Shown here one piece after another: positions 9,145 to 17,297 of a DNA stretch of 64,000 nt (its first letter is position 1; each line of letters opens with the position of its first letter). The notes under the pieces are model-generated. The model saw nothing but the letters and a program-made list of their open reading frames with translations, had not been told where the DNA came from and searched no databases. Made by a program: the position numbers and the translations under genes. The DNA is from Bacteroides muris (ex Afrizal et al. 2022). Lineage in GTDB: Bacteria > Bacteroidota > Bacteroidia > Bacteroidales > Bacteroidaceae. The stretch is from the NCBI RefSeq assembly GCF_004793475.1, contig NZ_SRYZ01000004.1, positions 1-64,000 on the forward strand, written 5' to 3'.

Positions 9145-11190
9145 ATGGAATTACTCAAGATAGGAGTTTTTGTAAGTATGCTGTCAATGACTCCTATGCT
9201 TGAAGCTCAAAATACATCCAGCCTTCAGAAAGAACAGCCTTTGCTTCTTTTGGAAGAAAATCTGGAACAACTTTCCATCGGGAATGAGGAAGAATACGGT
9301 TGGGAAGATGAATTGGAGGAGTTGTCCCGACGTCTGCAAGAGCCTGTCAACCTCAATGCCGCCACTAAACGGCAATTGGAGCAGTTTCCTTTTCTTACGG
9401 ATATACAGATAGAGAATCTTCTGGCTTATGTCTATATACACGGACAGATGCAGACCATTTATGAATTGCAGCTGGTGGAGGAGATGGATAAACGTACCAT
9501 CGACCTACTGCTGCCCTTTGTCTGTGTGCGGGCAGTGAAAGCGGGTAGGGGGTATCCTGCTTTAAAATCTATACTGAAATACGGGAAACACGAAACATTG
9601 GCACGGTTGGACGTGCCGTTCTATATCCGTAAAGGATACGAAAAGAATTACCTGGGACCTTCCCCTTACCATTCTTTGCGCTATGGTTTTCATTACGGAG
9701 ATTATCTTCAGATAGGCATGACGGGAGAGAAGGATGCCGGAGAACCTTTCTTTGCCCTGCACAACGGAAAAGGCTATGATTACTATTCTTTCTATTTTCT
9801 GATAAAGAATCTGGGAAGGCTGAAGGCTTTGGCATTGGGCAATTACCGTCTGAGCTTCGGGCAGGGACTGGTACTCAGTACGGATTTCCGTTTAGGAAAA
9901 ACATTCTCTATGTCTACGGCAGAGTATCGTACCGGAGGCATCCGTAAGCATAGTTCTACTGATGAGTACAATTATTTCCGGGGAGCGGCGGCAACGGTGG
10001 GAGTATTGCCTTACTTGGATATTTCGGCTTTCTATTCGCATCGCTCCATGGACGGTGTGGTGGAGGATGGCGAGATAACTTCCATTTACAAGACGGGATT
10101 GCATCGCACGCAGAAGGAGGCAGATAAGATGAATGCCTTTGCCTTGCAGGTAATAGGTGGAAACATGACCTATGAAAAGAATTCTCTGAAGGTGGGAGTA
10201 ACGGGGATTTACTATTTTTTCAACCGTCCTTACGAGCCTCGGTTGAACAAGTATGCAAAGTACAATCTTCATGGAAGTGATTTCTATAACGTGGGCATGG
10301 ATTATAGGTATCGTCTGGGCCGTTTTGTCTGGGTGGGGGAAGCGGCAACCGGCAGTAAAGGCTATGCGTTGCTGAACCGGCTGAAGTATAATCTTTCTTC
10401 CGATTATCATCTGCTACTTGTTCATCGGTATTATTCATATGATTATTGGACTTTGTTTGGGCGTTCCTTTGGCGAAAGCAGTATGCCGCAGAATGAGAAC
10501 GGATGGTATCTGGCAGCAGAGGCCACACCTTTCGCCCGTTGGAAGTTTTTCGCTTCACTGGATATGTTTTCTTTTCCTTGGTGGAAATACCGTATCAGCA
10601 AGTCTTCAAAGGGAGCGGATGCCATGTTTCAGGTTACTTATACTCCTCGAAAGAGCCTTTCGATGTATTTTAATTATCGGTACAAACAGAAAGAAAGAGA
10701 CGTGACGGGTACAAGCGGTACAGTTATCGAACCTATCTATCACCATAAACTCCGTTATCGGTTGACCTATATGGCGGGAAGATATATCTTTCGTACTACA
10801 ATAGATTATAACCACTTCCGCCAGCAGGATGGGGAAGGGTATCGCTTTGATAGACGGCAAGGTTATCAGTGTACTCAACTTTGCTCGTACACTTTCCCCT
10901 TCCCTCTGTCGGTTTCCGTGCAGGGAACTTGGTTTCATACGGACGATTACGATTCGCGTGTTTACGCCTCCGAGCGTGGATTGTTATATACTTTCTATAC
11001 CCCTTCCTTCTATGGCAAAGGATTCCGTTACTCCACTCATCTGCGATATGATTTGAGTAAGAACTTCATGTTTCTTGCCAAGTTCGGACAGACGGTTTAT
11101 CAGGATAGGCAGACGATTGGTTCGGGCAATGATGAGATACCGGGAAATAGGAAAGCGGACTTGCAGATGCAACTGCGTATCAAGTTTTAG
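9145..11190 (+). CDS. Exported helix-hairpin-helix protein with predicted outer-membrane beta-barrel
   Basis: 681 aa. A hydrophobic N-terminal segment (MELLKIGVFVSMLSMTPMLEA) looks like a signal peptide. Residues about 50-115 form tandem helix-hairpin-helix repeats (PVNLNAATKRQLEQFPFLTD, then QMQTIYELQLVEEMDKRTID), the ComEA type of non-specific DNA-binding fold. The remaining ~550 residues alternate aromatic and polar residues (for example FRGAAATVGVLPYLDISAFY) and end in phenylalanine (MQLRIKF), typical of an outer-membrane barrel. The role is unknown; an envelope DNA-handling function is an inference. It has its own promoter and no operon partner. Confidence 0.8.
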   Translation: MELLKIGVFVSMLSMTPMLEAQNTSSLQKEQPLLLLEENLEQLSIGNEEEYGWEDELEELSRRLQEPVNLNAATKRQLEQFPFLTDIQIENLLAYVYIHGQMQTIYELQLVEEMDKRTIDLLLPFVCVRAVKAGRGYPALKSILKYGKHETLARLDVPFYIRKGYEKNYLGPSPYHSLRYGFHYGDYLQIGMTGEKDAGEPFFALHNGKGYDYYSFYFLIKNLGRLKALALGNYRLSFGQGLVLSTDFRLGKTFSMSTAEYRTGGIRKHSSTDEYNYFRGAAATVGVLPYLDISAFYSHRSMDGVVEDGEITSIYKTGLHRTQKEADKMNAFALQVIGGNMTYEKNSLKVGVTGIYYFFNRPYEPRLNKYAKYNLHGSDFYNVGMDYRYRLGRFVWVGEAATGSKGYALLNRLKYNLSSDYHLLLVHRYYSYDYWTLFGRSFGESSMPQNENGWYLAAEATPFARWKFFASLDMFSFPWWKYRISKSSKGADAMFQVTYTPRKSLSMYFNYRYKQKERDVTGTSGTVIEPIYHHKLRYRLTYMAGRYIFRTTIDYNHFRQQDGEGYRFDRRQGYQCTQLCSYTFPFPLSVSVQGTWFHTDDYDSRVYASERGLLYTFYTPSFYGKGFRYSTHLRYDLSKNFMFLAKFGQTVYQDRQTIGSGNDEIPGNRKADLQMQLRIKF

Positions 11191-11269
11191 AAACTGTTTT
11201 AATTTTATTTTTCAGGTTGCTCAGAAGAAAACTGAAATAAAATTAAAACAGTTTTTTAGAGCCTTCTCT

Positions 11270-11473
11270 TTATCTGTCACTTTCTTCCAGCATGGAAATT
11301 TCATTTACAGTCTTTCCGAATATCTCTGATATTTTCAATGACAGCAAGATGGAAGGGACATACTTTCCCGATTCTATGGCATTGATGGTTTGCCGGCTCA
11401 CTCCTATGGCTTCAGCCAATTGCTGTTGGGTCATATGCTTGATGGCTCTTTCTACCCTTATTGTATTAGTCAT
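11270..11473 (-). CDS. Small XRE/HTH_3-type transcriptional regulator
   Basis: This 67-aa Cro/CI-type helix-turn-helix protein of the YozG kind consists of little more than the DNA-binding domain: TQQQLAEAIGVSRQTINAIE and the conserved GKYVPSILLSLKISEIFG. The start at MTNTIRVERAI is fixed by a perfect AGGAGG Shine-Dalgarno seven bases upstream, unusual in this genome. The start codon overlaps the end of the preceding membrane-protein gene by eight bases, so the two should be co-translated. Members of this family usually pair with a small membrane protein. Here that partner has an in-frame stop. Confidence 0.85.
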   Translation of the reverse strand: MTNTIRVERAIKHMTQQQLAEAIGVSRQTINAIESGKYVPSILLSLKISEIFGKTVNEISMLEESDR

Positions 11474-11909
11474 TGTTGCTCCTCCTAAATTTATAAAGTT
11501 CAATGTTGTACTTTATGATGAACAGAAACAATATCATAAACAAGTCTATGAATACAAAATTAAGATATTGCATGTCATAAATCAGCATAGTGCATACTAT
11601 CAGTAGGGAATACGCTGTTATGGTAGCCCAGATAAGAGAGTTTGAACGAATATTGGCAATGCATTCATCTTCGTCCTTTTCTTTTGAGAAAGCTATGAAC
11701 AAGAGTGAAGCCGTAAGCCCTATCATACTCAACTCGTCGAATAAAGAGTTCTTGATAATACCCCAGGGAATTACTGACAACGCGTTTACCTTCAATCAAT
11801 CTTCATTGCTGCCGTCGAAGAGGCAGATGAAGGACGTGATGGCGAATGGGACAAATAAACACCAACCTATCTTTCTGAAAGTGGTTGGAAATAAATAGTT
11901 CTTTCTCAT
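11466..11909 (-). pseudogene. Small membrane protein (XRE partner) with in-frame TGA
   Basis: Reading from the ATG at 11909 gives MRKNYLFPTTFRKIGWCLFV and a first membrane helix, then GSNED, then TGA at 11798-11796. The same frame continues without a break (LKVNALSVIPWGIIKN) through three more hydrophobic helices to SNND at 11469. Changing the TGA to TGG would restore a 147-aa protein, so this looks like one nonsense mutation. A TTG directly after the stop could allow internal restart of a 109-aa product. The gene overlaps the XRE regulator start by eight bases. Confidence 0.65.
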
Positions 11910-11933
11910 AATACTATACATTTAGATGTCTGT

Positions 11934-11997
11934 AAATGTAATGTATGCTTTACATATAAACAAGTAAAACATATAAAATGTAATGTATAGTTTACTT
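11934..11997. promoter_or_regulatory. Two direct operator-like repeats upstream of the XRE pair
   Basis: Two 22-base copies sharing AATGTAATGTAT and then TTTAC start at 11934 and 11976, exactly 42 bases (four helical turns) apart. Each is a partial palindrome (GTAA...TTAC). They lie directly upstream of the membrane protein/XRE gene pair and overlap the likely promoter, as expected for autoregulation by the XRE protein. Confidence 0.5.
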
Positions 11998-12091
11998 TTA
12001 TAGCATAAAATCTATGCTTTATAAAGGGAATATTTTCTTTTATGGGTAAACTTTTGCAAGCCGAACATTGCCAGATACCATAGTTTTCACT

Positions 12092-12099
12092 TAACTTTG
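12092..12099 (+). promoter_or_regulatory. -33/-7 promoter for the radical SAM gene
   Basis: TAACTTTG is an exact -7 match, with TTG at 12068-12070 about 21 bases upstream. Confidence 0.6.
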
Positions 12100-12156
12100 G
12101 AGCGGTAAGATTGTTTAAGCATTAATCAAACCGTAAATCGTCAAATCATAAATAGT

Positions 12157-12930
12157 ATGACTGTCATTTATCCATCTCCCATATTCGGTCCCGTTCATTC
12201 TCGCCGTCTGGGAGTATCTTTGGGAATAAATTTATTGCCGGCAGACGGCAAAGTATGCACCTTCGACTGTATTTATTGTGAATGTGGTTTCAATGCCGAC
12301 TATCGTCCCAAACAGCCGTTGCCTACGCGCGAAGAAGTCCGTTCGGCCCTTGAAGCCCGCCTGCGGGACATGCAGCAAAACGGGCCTACACCGGATGTAC
12401 TGACTTTTGCCGGTAATGGAGAACCGACGGCACATCCTTGTTTTCCCGAAATCATAGAAGATACACTTGCCTTGCGCGACAACTATTTTCCGAATGCAAA
12501 GGTGAGCGTACTGAGCAATTCTACCTTTATCCATCGTCCTGCCGTATTTGAGGCTTTAAACAAGATTGACAACAACATCCTTAAACTGGATACGGTGGAT
12601 GAAGAGTATGTCCGTGTACTTGACCGTCCTGCCGGACATTATTCCATCCGGAAGATTATAGAAGGAATGAAAGCGTTCAAAGGGAACTGCATTATCCAGA
12701 CCATGTTTCTCAAAGGAAGTTATAAAGGACAGGATATGAATAATACATCCGATAAATTTGTTCTTCCCTGGCTGGAAACTGTCAAGGAGATTGCTCCCCG
12801 TCAAGTGATGATTTATACCATCGACCGTGAAACGCCCGACCATGATTTGCAGAAGGCCACTCATGAGGAACTGGATCGCATTGCGGAACGGATACGGGAA
12901 ACGGGTATACCGGTAAGTGTTTCTTATTAA
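12157..12930 (+). CDS. Radical SAM protein (COG0731-like)
   Basis: This 257-aa radical S-adenosylmethionine enzyme ligates its 4Fe-4S cluster through the canonical CX3CX2C motif at C34, C38 and C41 (KVCTFDCIYCECG). The glycine-rich SAM-binding stretch TFAGNGEPTAHPCF follows at about residue 88. The N-terminus GPVHSRRLGVSLGINLLP is typical of the COG0731 group, whose substrate is not established. It appears to be a single-gene unit with its own promoter. Catalytic class is clear; substrate cannot be inferred. Confidence 0.88.
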   Translation: MTVIYPSPIFGPVHSRRLGVSLGINLLPADGKVCTFDCIYCECGFNADYRPKQPLPTREEVRSALEARLRDMQQNGPTPDVLTFAGNGEPTAHPCFPEIIEDTLALRDNYFPNAKVSVLSNSTFIHRPAVFEALNKIDNNILKLDTVDEEYVRVLDRPAGHYSIRKIIEGMKAFKGNCIIQTMFLKGSYKGQDMNNTSDKFVLPWLETVKEIAPRQVMIYTIDRETPDHDLQKATHEELDRIAERIRETGIPVSVSY

Positions 12931-13057
12931 TAATATGCTAATGAAATCAATAGCAATTAAAGATGTAAGCGAGAGCTTCTTCTGAGTGATAGGCAAAGAG
13001 TGGATGCTGGTTACGAAGAACATTTCAACAAGATGTCTGGGTAAAGGAATAACTCCT

Positions 13058-13942
13058 TTACCACAGTTTCAAGTCATACTCGGTTTCCACCTTTTCTTCT
13101 ATTTCATCCGGAAGGGCGGGGAAGAAGTCGATACCTGTAATCCGTTCTACTTCGTCCACTGTATTGACGTAGCTGTCCAACGGATGATTGCCCGACGCAT
13201 TCTTATAAATGAAGCCGATGGCTTTGGGGGGATTGCTGTCTGCACACAGAACGACCTTGAAGAATGCTTCGGGCACTGTAATCTTGTGCTTCTTGCCGAT
13301 GGTGCGGTGACGTTGGTCATAGAGAATAGGACCGCATACGATGTATATCCTGCCTTCTTCTTGTGCCCAACGGCGGCATGACTCTTCCAGTTCTTTCCAG
13401 TCGCCACGGTTCAGATTGTGATTCTGCGGGCAAATGTTTGTCATGTAGAAGCTCTCTTGCATGGCTTTCCAGTGCCAGCGGTTGTCACCGGCAGGACACA
13501 TGTGTCCGCGGTCCATGCCGGCTCCCTTGTAATCGTCGGTGGTTACCGCCTCGTCTTCTGGCAAGTCGGGGTCGGGGAGGAACTTGTCTGTGCGGCTTTC
13601 ACGCTCCACCAGCTTCTCGGGAGTGAGTTCCCAGGCTACCCAGTTGGGTATTTTCAACTCCTTGTTGTAGGATACTGTGTATCCTTTCCGATACAGTATC
13701 TGTTCGGTGGCATGTTTCAATTTAGCCGGTATTTCCAGTTTTGTTCCATTGGCAGCATGGAACGGCGTGGCCTCTTTTTTTGTATCTTGTTTTTCGGACG
13801 TATGCTGTGTGCTACTTTGTTCTTCTCTGTGTTTTTCATACACGGTTTGTCGTATAGGTTCGTAAACCAAGCATACCAAGACTATAAATATCAGTAGATA
13901 ATTTATTTTTAGGGGTTGTTTCTTTTTCTTTCTTCTTACCAT
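13058..13942 (-). CDS. Membrane-anchored DNA/RNA non-specific endonuclease
   Basis: 294 aa, of the beta-beta-alpha-metal (NUC1/EndoG-like) nuclease family. A basic N-terminus (VRRKKKKQ) and one hydrophobic helix (residues 14-27) suggest an uncleaved anchor with the nuclease outside the cytoplasm. The catalytic motif DRGHMCPAGDNRW begins at residue 144, and the metal-binding Asn region MTNICPQNHNLNRGDW follows at about 168. The start at MVRRKKKK is chosen because the longer reading begins with TTG. A TATCTTTG promoter lies at 14008-14015. It is divergent from the Rpn-type gene. Confidence 0.9.
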   Translation of the reverse strand: MVRRKKKKQPLKINYLLIFIVLVCLVYEPIRQTVYEKHREEQSSTQHTSEKQDTKKEATPFHAANGTKLEIPAKLKHATEQILYRKGYTVSYNKELKIPNWVAWELTPEKLVERESRTDKFLPDPDLPEDEAVTTDDYKGAGMDRGHMCPAGDNRWHWKAMQESFYMTNICPQNHNLNRGDWKELEESCRRWAQEEGRIYIVCGPILYDQRHRTIGKKHKITVPEAFFKVVLCADSNPPKAIGFIYKNASGNHPLDSYVNTVDEVERITGIDFFPALPDEIEEKVETEYDLKLW

Positions 13943-14007
13943 ATTGTTTTTAGGAGGTGTCAAGTTGTCTGAATCAGAATTATATTCCGCTCTTTCTTTT
14001 TTCAGTG

Positions 14008-14015
14008 CAAAGATA
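14008..14015 (-). promoter_or_regulatory. -7 promoter element for the endonuclease
   Basis: TATCTTTG on the minus strand, an exact consensus match about 66 bases before the start. Confidence 0.55.
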
Positions 14016-14033
14016 TGTTTTTAAATGCTTTTT

Positions 14034-14055
14034 ACGATTATAATCGTTACCTTTG
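14034..14055 (+). promoter_or_regulatory. Palindrome overlapping the promoter of the first Rpn gene
   Basis: A perfect 14-bp palindrome ACGATTATAATCGT (14034-14047) abuts the -7 element TACCTTTG (14048-14055). Its position fits a repressor operator; the regulator is unknown. Confidence 0.45.
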
Positions 14056-14083
14056 TTGTTGTCGAACCAATAATGAGGAATAA

Positions 14084-15094
14084 ATGATTATGGGAAGTGA
14101 AGGATTGCGCGAGCGTTATGTGAACCCTTATACTGATTTTGCTTTTAAACTATTGTTTGGCACGGAGCTGAACAAAGAGTTGCTCATCAGTTTCTTGAAT
14201 GCATTGTTGCCTGGCGAACAGATAATTACGGATGTCACCTATTTGAATACCGAACATCTGGGGACGCAAGAGCGTGATCGGCGGGCAGTGTTCGACATCT
14301 ATTGTGAGAACAACCGAGGGGAGAAATTCTTGGTAGAGATGCAAAAAGGAGAACAAGCTTTCTTCAAGGAACGTAGCATCTATTATGCCACGTTTCCCAT
14401 TCGTGAGCAAGCCGTTAAGGGACAGGATTGGGACTATGGCCTGAAAGCAGTCTATACCATAGGTATCTTGAACTTCATCTTCAGCGATGATTCCGGTATT
14501 GATCAATTTTATCACGAAGTGAAGCTTGCCGATGTACATACAAAGAAAGTGTTTTATGACAAGTTGACGTTCATCTATCTGGAAATGCCCAAATTCAATA
14601 AGGAGGAACATGAACTGGAAAGCATGTTTGATAAATGGATGTTTGTACTGCGTAATCTCTCGCGTCTGATGGATCGTCCTCAGGCGCTTCAAGAGCGCGT
14701 GTTCGAACGTTTGTTCCGCGCTGCTGAGATAGCAAACTTCAATAAAGTGGAGTTGATAGAATATGAAGATAGTTTGAAGAATTATCGTGACTGGTACAGC
14801 GTGATAAAAACGGCTGAGCAGAAAGGGTTGGAGTTAGGCATAGCAAAAGGTATAGAGCAAGGTATAGAGCAAGGTATAGAGCAAGGCATAGAGCAAGGCA
14901 TAGAGCAAGGCATAGAGCAAGGCATAGAGCAAGGATTACAGCAAGGATTACAGCAGGGATTACAGCAGGGGTTAGCCGAAGGCAAATTAGAAAAACAAAA
15001 AGAGATAGCCCGAAACATGAAGCAGATGGGGCTGGCAACAGAAATAATAGCCGGAACCACCGGACTTCCTGTAGATGAGATAAGAAATCTATAA
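14084..15094 (+). CDS. Rpn family recombination-promoting nuclease / PD-(D/E)XK transposase-like protein
   Basis: 336 aa. The N-terminal ~220 residues match the Rpn/PD-(D/E)XK transposase-like family: NPYTDFAFKLLFGTELNKEL at the start, then the nuclease core RRAVFDIYCENNRGEKFLVE with the D...E-X-Q signature (VEMQ). Family members studied in E. coli cut DNA and promote recA-independent recombination. A run of about eight GIEQ tetrapeptides followed by GLQQ units (nucleotides 14849-14968) links to a conserved C-terminal tail, GLATEIIAGTTGLPVDEI. A GAGGA sequence precedes the start. A related protein is at 56983-57906. Confidence 0.8.
   Translation: MIMGSEGLRERYVNPYTDFAFKLLFGTELNKELLISFLNALLPGEQIITDVTYLNTEHLGTQERDRRAVFDIYCENNRGEKFLVEMQKGEQAFFKERSIYYATFPIREQAVKGQDWDYGLKAVYTIGILNFIFSDDSGIDQFYHEVKLADVHTKKVFYDKLTFIYLEMPKFNKEEHELESMFDKWMFVLRNLSRLMDRPQALQERVFERLFRAAEIANFNKVELIEYEDSLKNYRDWYSVIKTAEQKGLELGIAKGIEQGIEQGIEQGIEQGIEQGIEQGIEQGLQQGLQQGLQQGLAEGKLEKQKEIARNMKQMGLATEIIAGTTGLPVDEIRNL
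14849..14968 (+). repeat. 12-bp tandem repeat inside the first Rpn gene
   Basis: Seven copies of GGYATAGAGCAA followed by degenerate copies (GGATTACAGCAA/G). The unit is 12 bp, so copy-number change keeps the reading frame and alters linker length only. Confidence 0.9.
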
Positions 15095-15118
15095 TTTCAT
15101 CGGTGCAAGCTTGAGGAA

Positions 15119-15297
15119 GAGGCTGCCTCAAAATAGAATTTGAGAATTGAAAGACTTCTGGATTGAAACTGCAAGCAGAAAAAATCCCTCTATTTTGTCC
15201 TTATATAAACTAAGGGCTAAAATAGGGGGATTTTCGTACTCTAACTTATGATTTATAAATTAGGATGTTTCGATTTTTTTATTTTGAGACAGTTCCC
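15119..15297. mobile_element. Candidate MITE or IS remnant with terminal inverted repeats
   Basis: The left end GAGGCTGCCTCAAAATAG and right end TATTTTGAGACAGTTCCC are imperfect inverted copies sharing CTG and CTCAAAATA. They bound about 180 AT-rich bases with an internal hairpin (CCCTCTATTTT ... AAAATAGGGGG). GAGGCTGCCTCAAAA-like ends resemble those of IS elements common in Bacteroides. There is no transposase inside. It fills the gap between convergent Rpn and SulP genes. Confidence 0.45.
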
Positions 15298-15298
15298 T

Positions 15299-16975
15299 TT
15301 ATAACAACTTCTTGGCCCTTTCCAGTGCTACATTTATATTCGGACAGATATTTTCTTCACCCAACAGCTCATAGAAGCTAGATTTCTGTAATACTTTATG
15401 TACCTTTTCGTTGACACCGGAGAGCACGATGGTTATTTTTTCCTTTTGAGACATCTCGCAAAGGCTGGTCAAGTTGTGAATACCCGTAGAGTCGATGAAC
15501 GGGACTTTGCGCATGCGGATGATACGTACTTTGGGGCGGTCGCCCAACTGTGCCATGGTTTCTTCGAACTTGGTGGCGATGCCGAAAAAGTAGGGACCGT
15601 TTATCTCGTACACTTCCACACCTTCTGGGATTATCAGGTGTTCTTCATGGCTGGCAATGTCCGTTTCAGAATTAGGGTCTATTTCATCCTTGATGACGGA
15701 TATTTCGGTAGTCTCCATGACACGGCGCATAAACAGCACGCAGGCAATCACCAAGCCCACTTCAATGGCAATGGTCAGGTCGAAGATGACGGTCAGGAAG
15801 AAAGTAATCAGCAGTACCGTGACATCCGATTTAGGATTCTTCAATAATGCCTTGAACGTGCGCCAGCCACTCATGTTATAGGATACTATGACCAGTACAC
15901 CCGCCAGGCAGGCCATCGGTATATACTGTGCCAGCGGCATGAGGAACAGCAGGATGAGCAGCAATACCACCGCATGCACCATGCCGGCTACGGGAGTTTT
16001 CCCTCCATTGTTGATGTTTGCCATGGTACGTGCAATGGCTCCGGTGGCAGGTATGCCGCCAAACAGCGGAGTAGCCATGTTGGCAACACCCTGGGCTATC
16101 AATTCTGTGTTGGAGTCGTGCTTGTCACTGATTACACCGTCGGCCACGGTGGCAGACAGCAGAGACTCGATGGCACCCAGTACGGCGATTGTGATGGCGA
16201 CGGGGAACAGATTCTTTATCGCTTCCCAGTCCAGGGCAGGCATCACGGCTTCAGGCAGTTCGGCACGGATGCTGAAACGGTCGCCGATGGTATCGATGCA
16301 GTCGATGCCTCCATACGTCTTCATCAGCCAGACGGCTACTGTCACCACGATGATGGCAATGAGCGAACCCGGAATCTTTTTCGAGAACCGGGGAGTAATG
16401 GCGATGATAAAGATACTTATGATACTTACAAGTGTATTCCACCAGTTGATTGTATCGAAGTGTTGGAAATAAATTATCCATTTTCCTACAAAGTCTCCCG
16501 GAACCTTCTCGCCTCCGAACGTCAGTCCGAAGATATCGGCAATCTGCGTGGTGAAGATGGTGACGGCAATACCGCTTGTGAAACCTACGATGATGGGATA
16601 AGGGATGAACTTGATGACGGCTCCCAGCTTGAACACTCCCAGCAGGATAAGCAGTACGCCTGCCATCAGTGTGGCGACAATCAGCCCCGATTCACCATAT
16701 TGCTGGATGATGCCATAAATGATGACGATGAACGCACCGGTCGGTCCTCCAATTTGCACCTTGCTTCCTCCCATCAGGGAGATGATGAAACCGGCTATGA
16801 TAGCCGTAATGATACCTTTCTCCGGTGATACGCCGGAGGCGATGCCGAATGCAATGGCCAGCGGAAGGGCAACGATACCTACGATGATACCTGCCATCAA
16901 GTCTGCCATGAATAGTTCTTTTGAGTAATTTTTTAAAGCCGTGTATAGCTTTGGTCTGAATTCGAACGCTTTCAT
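15299..16975 (-). CDS. SulP family inorganic anion transporter with STAS domain
   Basis: This 558-aa inner-membrane transporter of the SLC26/SulP family typically moves sulfate, bicarbonate or related anions. The N-terminal ~430 residues hold about 12-14 membrane segments with the family motifs AGIIVGIVALPLAIAFGIAS and IGGPTGAFIV. The C-terminal ~110 residues form a cytoplasmic STAS domain with the DSTG motif (VPFIDSTGIHNL). It is monocistronic, with a promoter at 17039-17046. The exact anion cannot be told from sequence. Confidence 0.92.
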   Translation of the reverse strand: MKAFEFRPKLYTALKNYSKELFMADLMAGIIVGIVALPLAIAFGIASGVSPEKGIITAIIAGFIISLMGGSKVQIGGPTGAFIVIIYGIIQQYGESGLIVATLMAGVLLILLGVFKLGAVIKFIPYPIIVGFTSGIAVTIFTTQIADIFGLTFGGEKVPGDFVGKWIIYFQHFDTINWWNTLVSIISIFIIAITPRFSKKIPGSLIAIIVVTVAVWLMKTYGGIDCIDTIGDRFSIRAELPEAVMPALDWEAIKNLFPVAITIAVLGAIESLLSATVADGVISDKHDSNTELIAQGVANMATPLFGGIPATGAIARTMANINNGGKTPVAGMVHAVVLLLILLFLMPLAQYIPMACLAGVLVIVSYNMSGWRTFKALLKNPKSDVTVLLITFFLTVIFDLTIAIEVGLVIACVLFMRRVMETTEISVIKDEIDPNSETDIASHEEHLIIPEGVEVYEINGPYFFGIATKFEETMAQLGDRPKVRIIRMRKVPFIDSTGIHNLTSLCEMSQKEKITIVLSGVNEKVHKVLQKSSFYELLGEENICPNINVALERAKKLL

Positions 16976-17038
16976 TATAATCTACTTTTTTTATATGTTT
17001 CTTATACAGAATGTAATGTACATGTTGCAAATTGCCTG

Positions 17039-17046
17039 CAAAAGTA
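17039..17046 (-). promoter_or_regulatory. -7 promoter element for the SulP transporter
   Basis: The minus strand reads TACTTTTG, matching TAnnTTTG, about 64 bases before the start codon. Confidence 0.5.
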
Positions 17047-17223
17047 GATAAAATAATGGATATTAGTGAACACAACTATGATGTATTTTGTTTTGTTTAT
17101 CAGATATGTGCTGTTAATTATGTCTGTAATGCCTTTTCGGATTATCGCTGGAGATAACTTCTTTCTATAAGACGATAGGTAGATTTGATGAGGCAAAAGT
17201 GTGGCTGCTTTAAACTAAATTCA

Positions 17224-17231
17224 TAATTTTG
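17224..17231 (+). promoter_or_regulatory. -7 promoter element for rubrerythrin
   Basis: TAATTTTG matches TAnnTTTG, 66 bases before the start codon. Confidence 0.5.
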
Positions 17232-17297
17232 TGTTATTTATAAACAAGACGAACGATATTTATACGTAATTACATTAACTAATAAAAAAAAGAAACT

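Larger units (their letters stand above)
16976..17297. other. Divergent promoter region SulP / rubrerythrin
   Basis: This 322-base gap holds TACTTTTG on the minus strand (17039-17046) for SulP and TAATTTTG on the plus strand (17224-17231) for rubrerythrin. Nothing else was recognised. Confidence 0.55.

Noticed and set aside
14849-14968. CRISPR or non-coding satellite
   Set aside because: The 12-bp repeat is inside an intact reading frame and encodes a tetrapeptide repeat.
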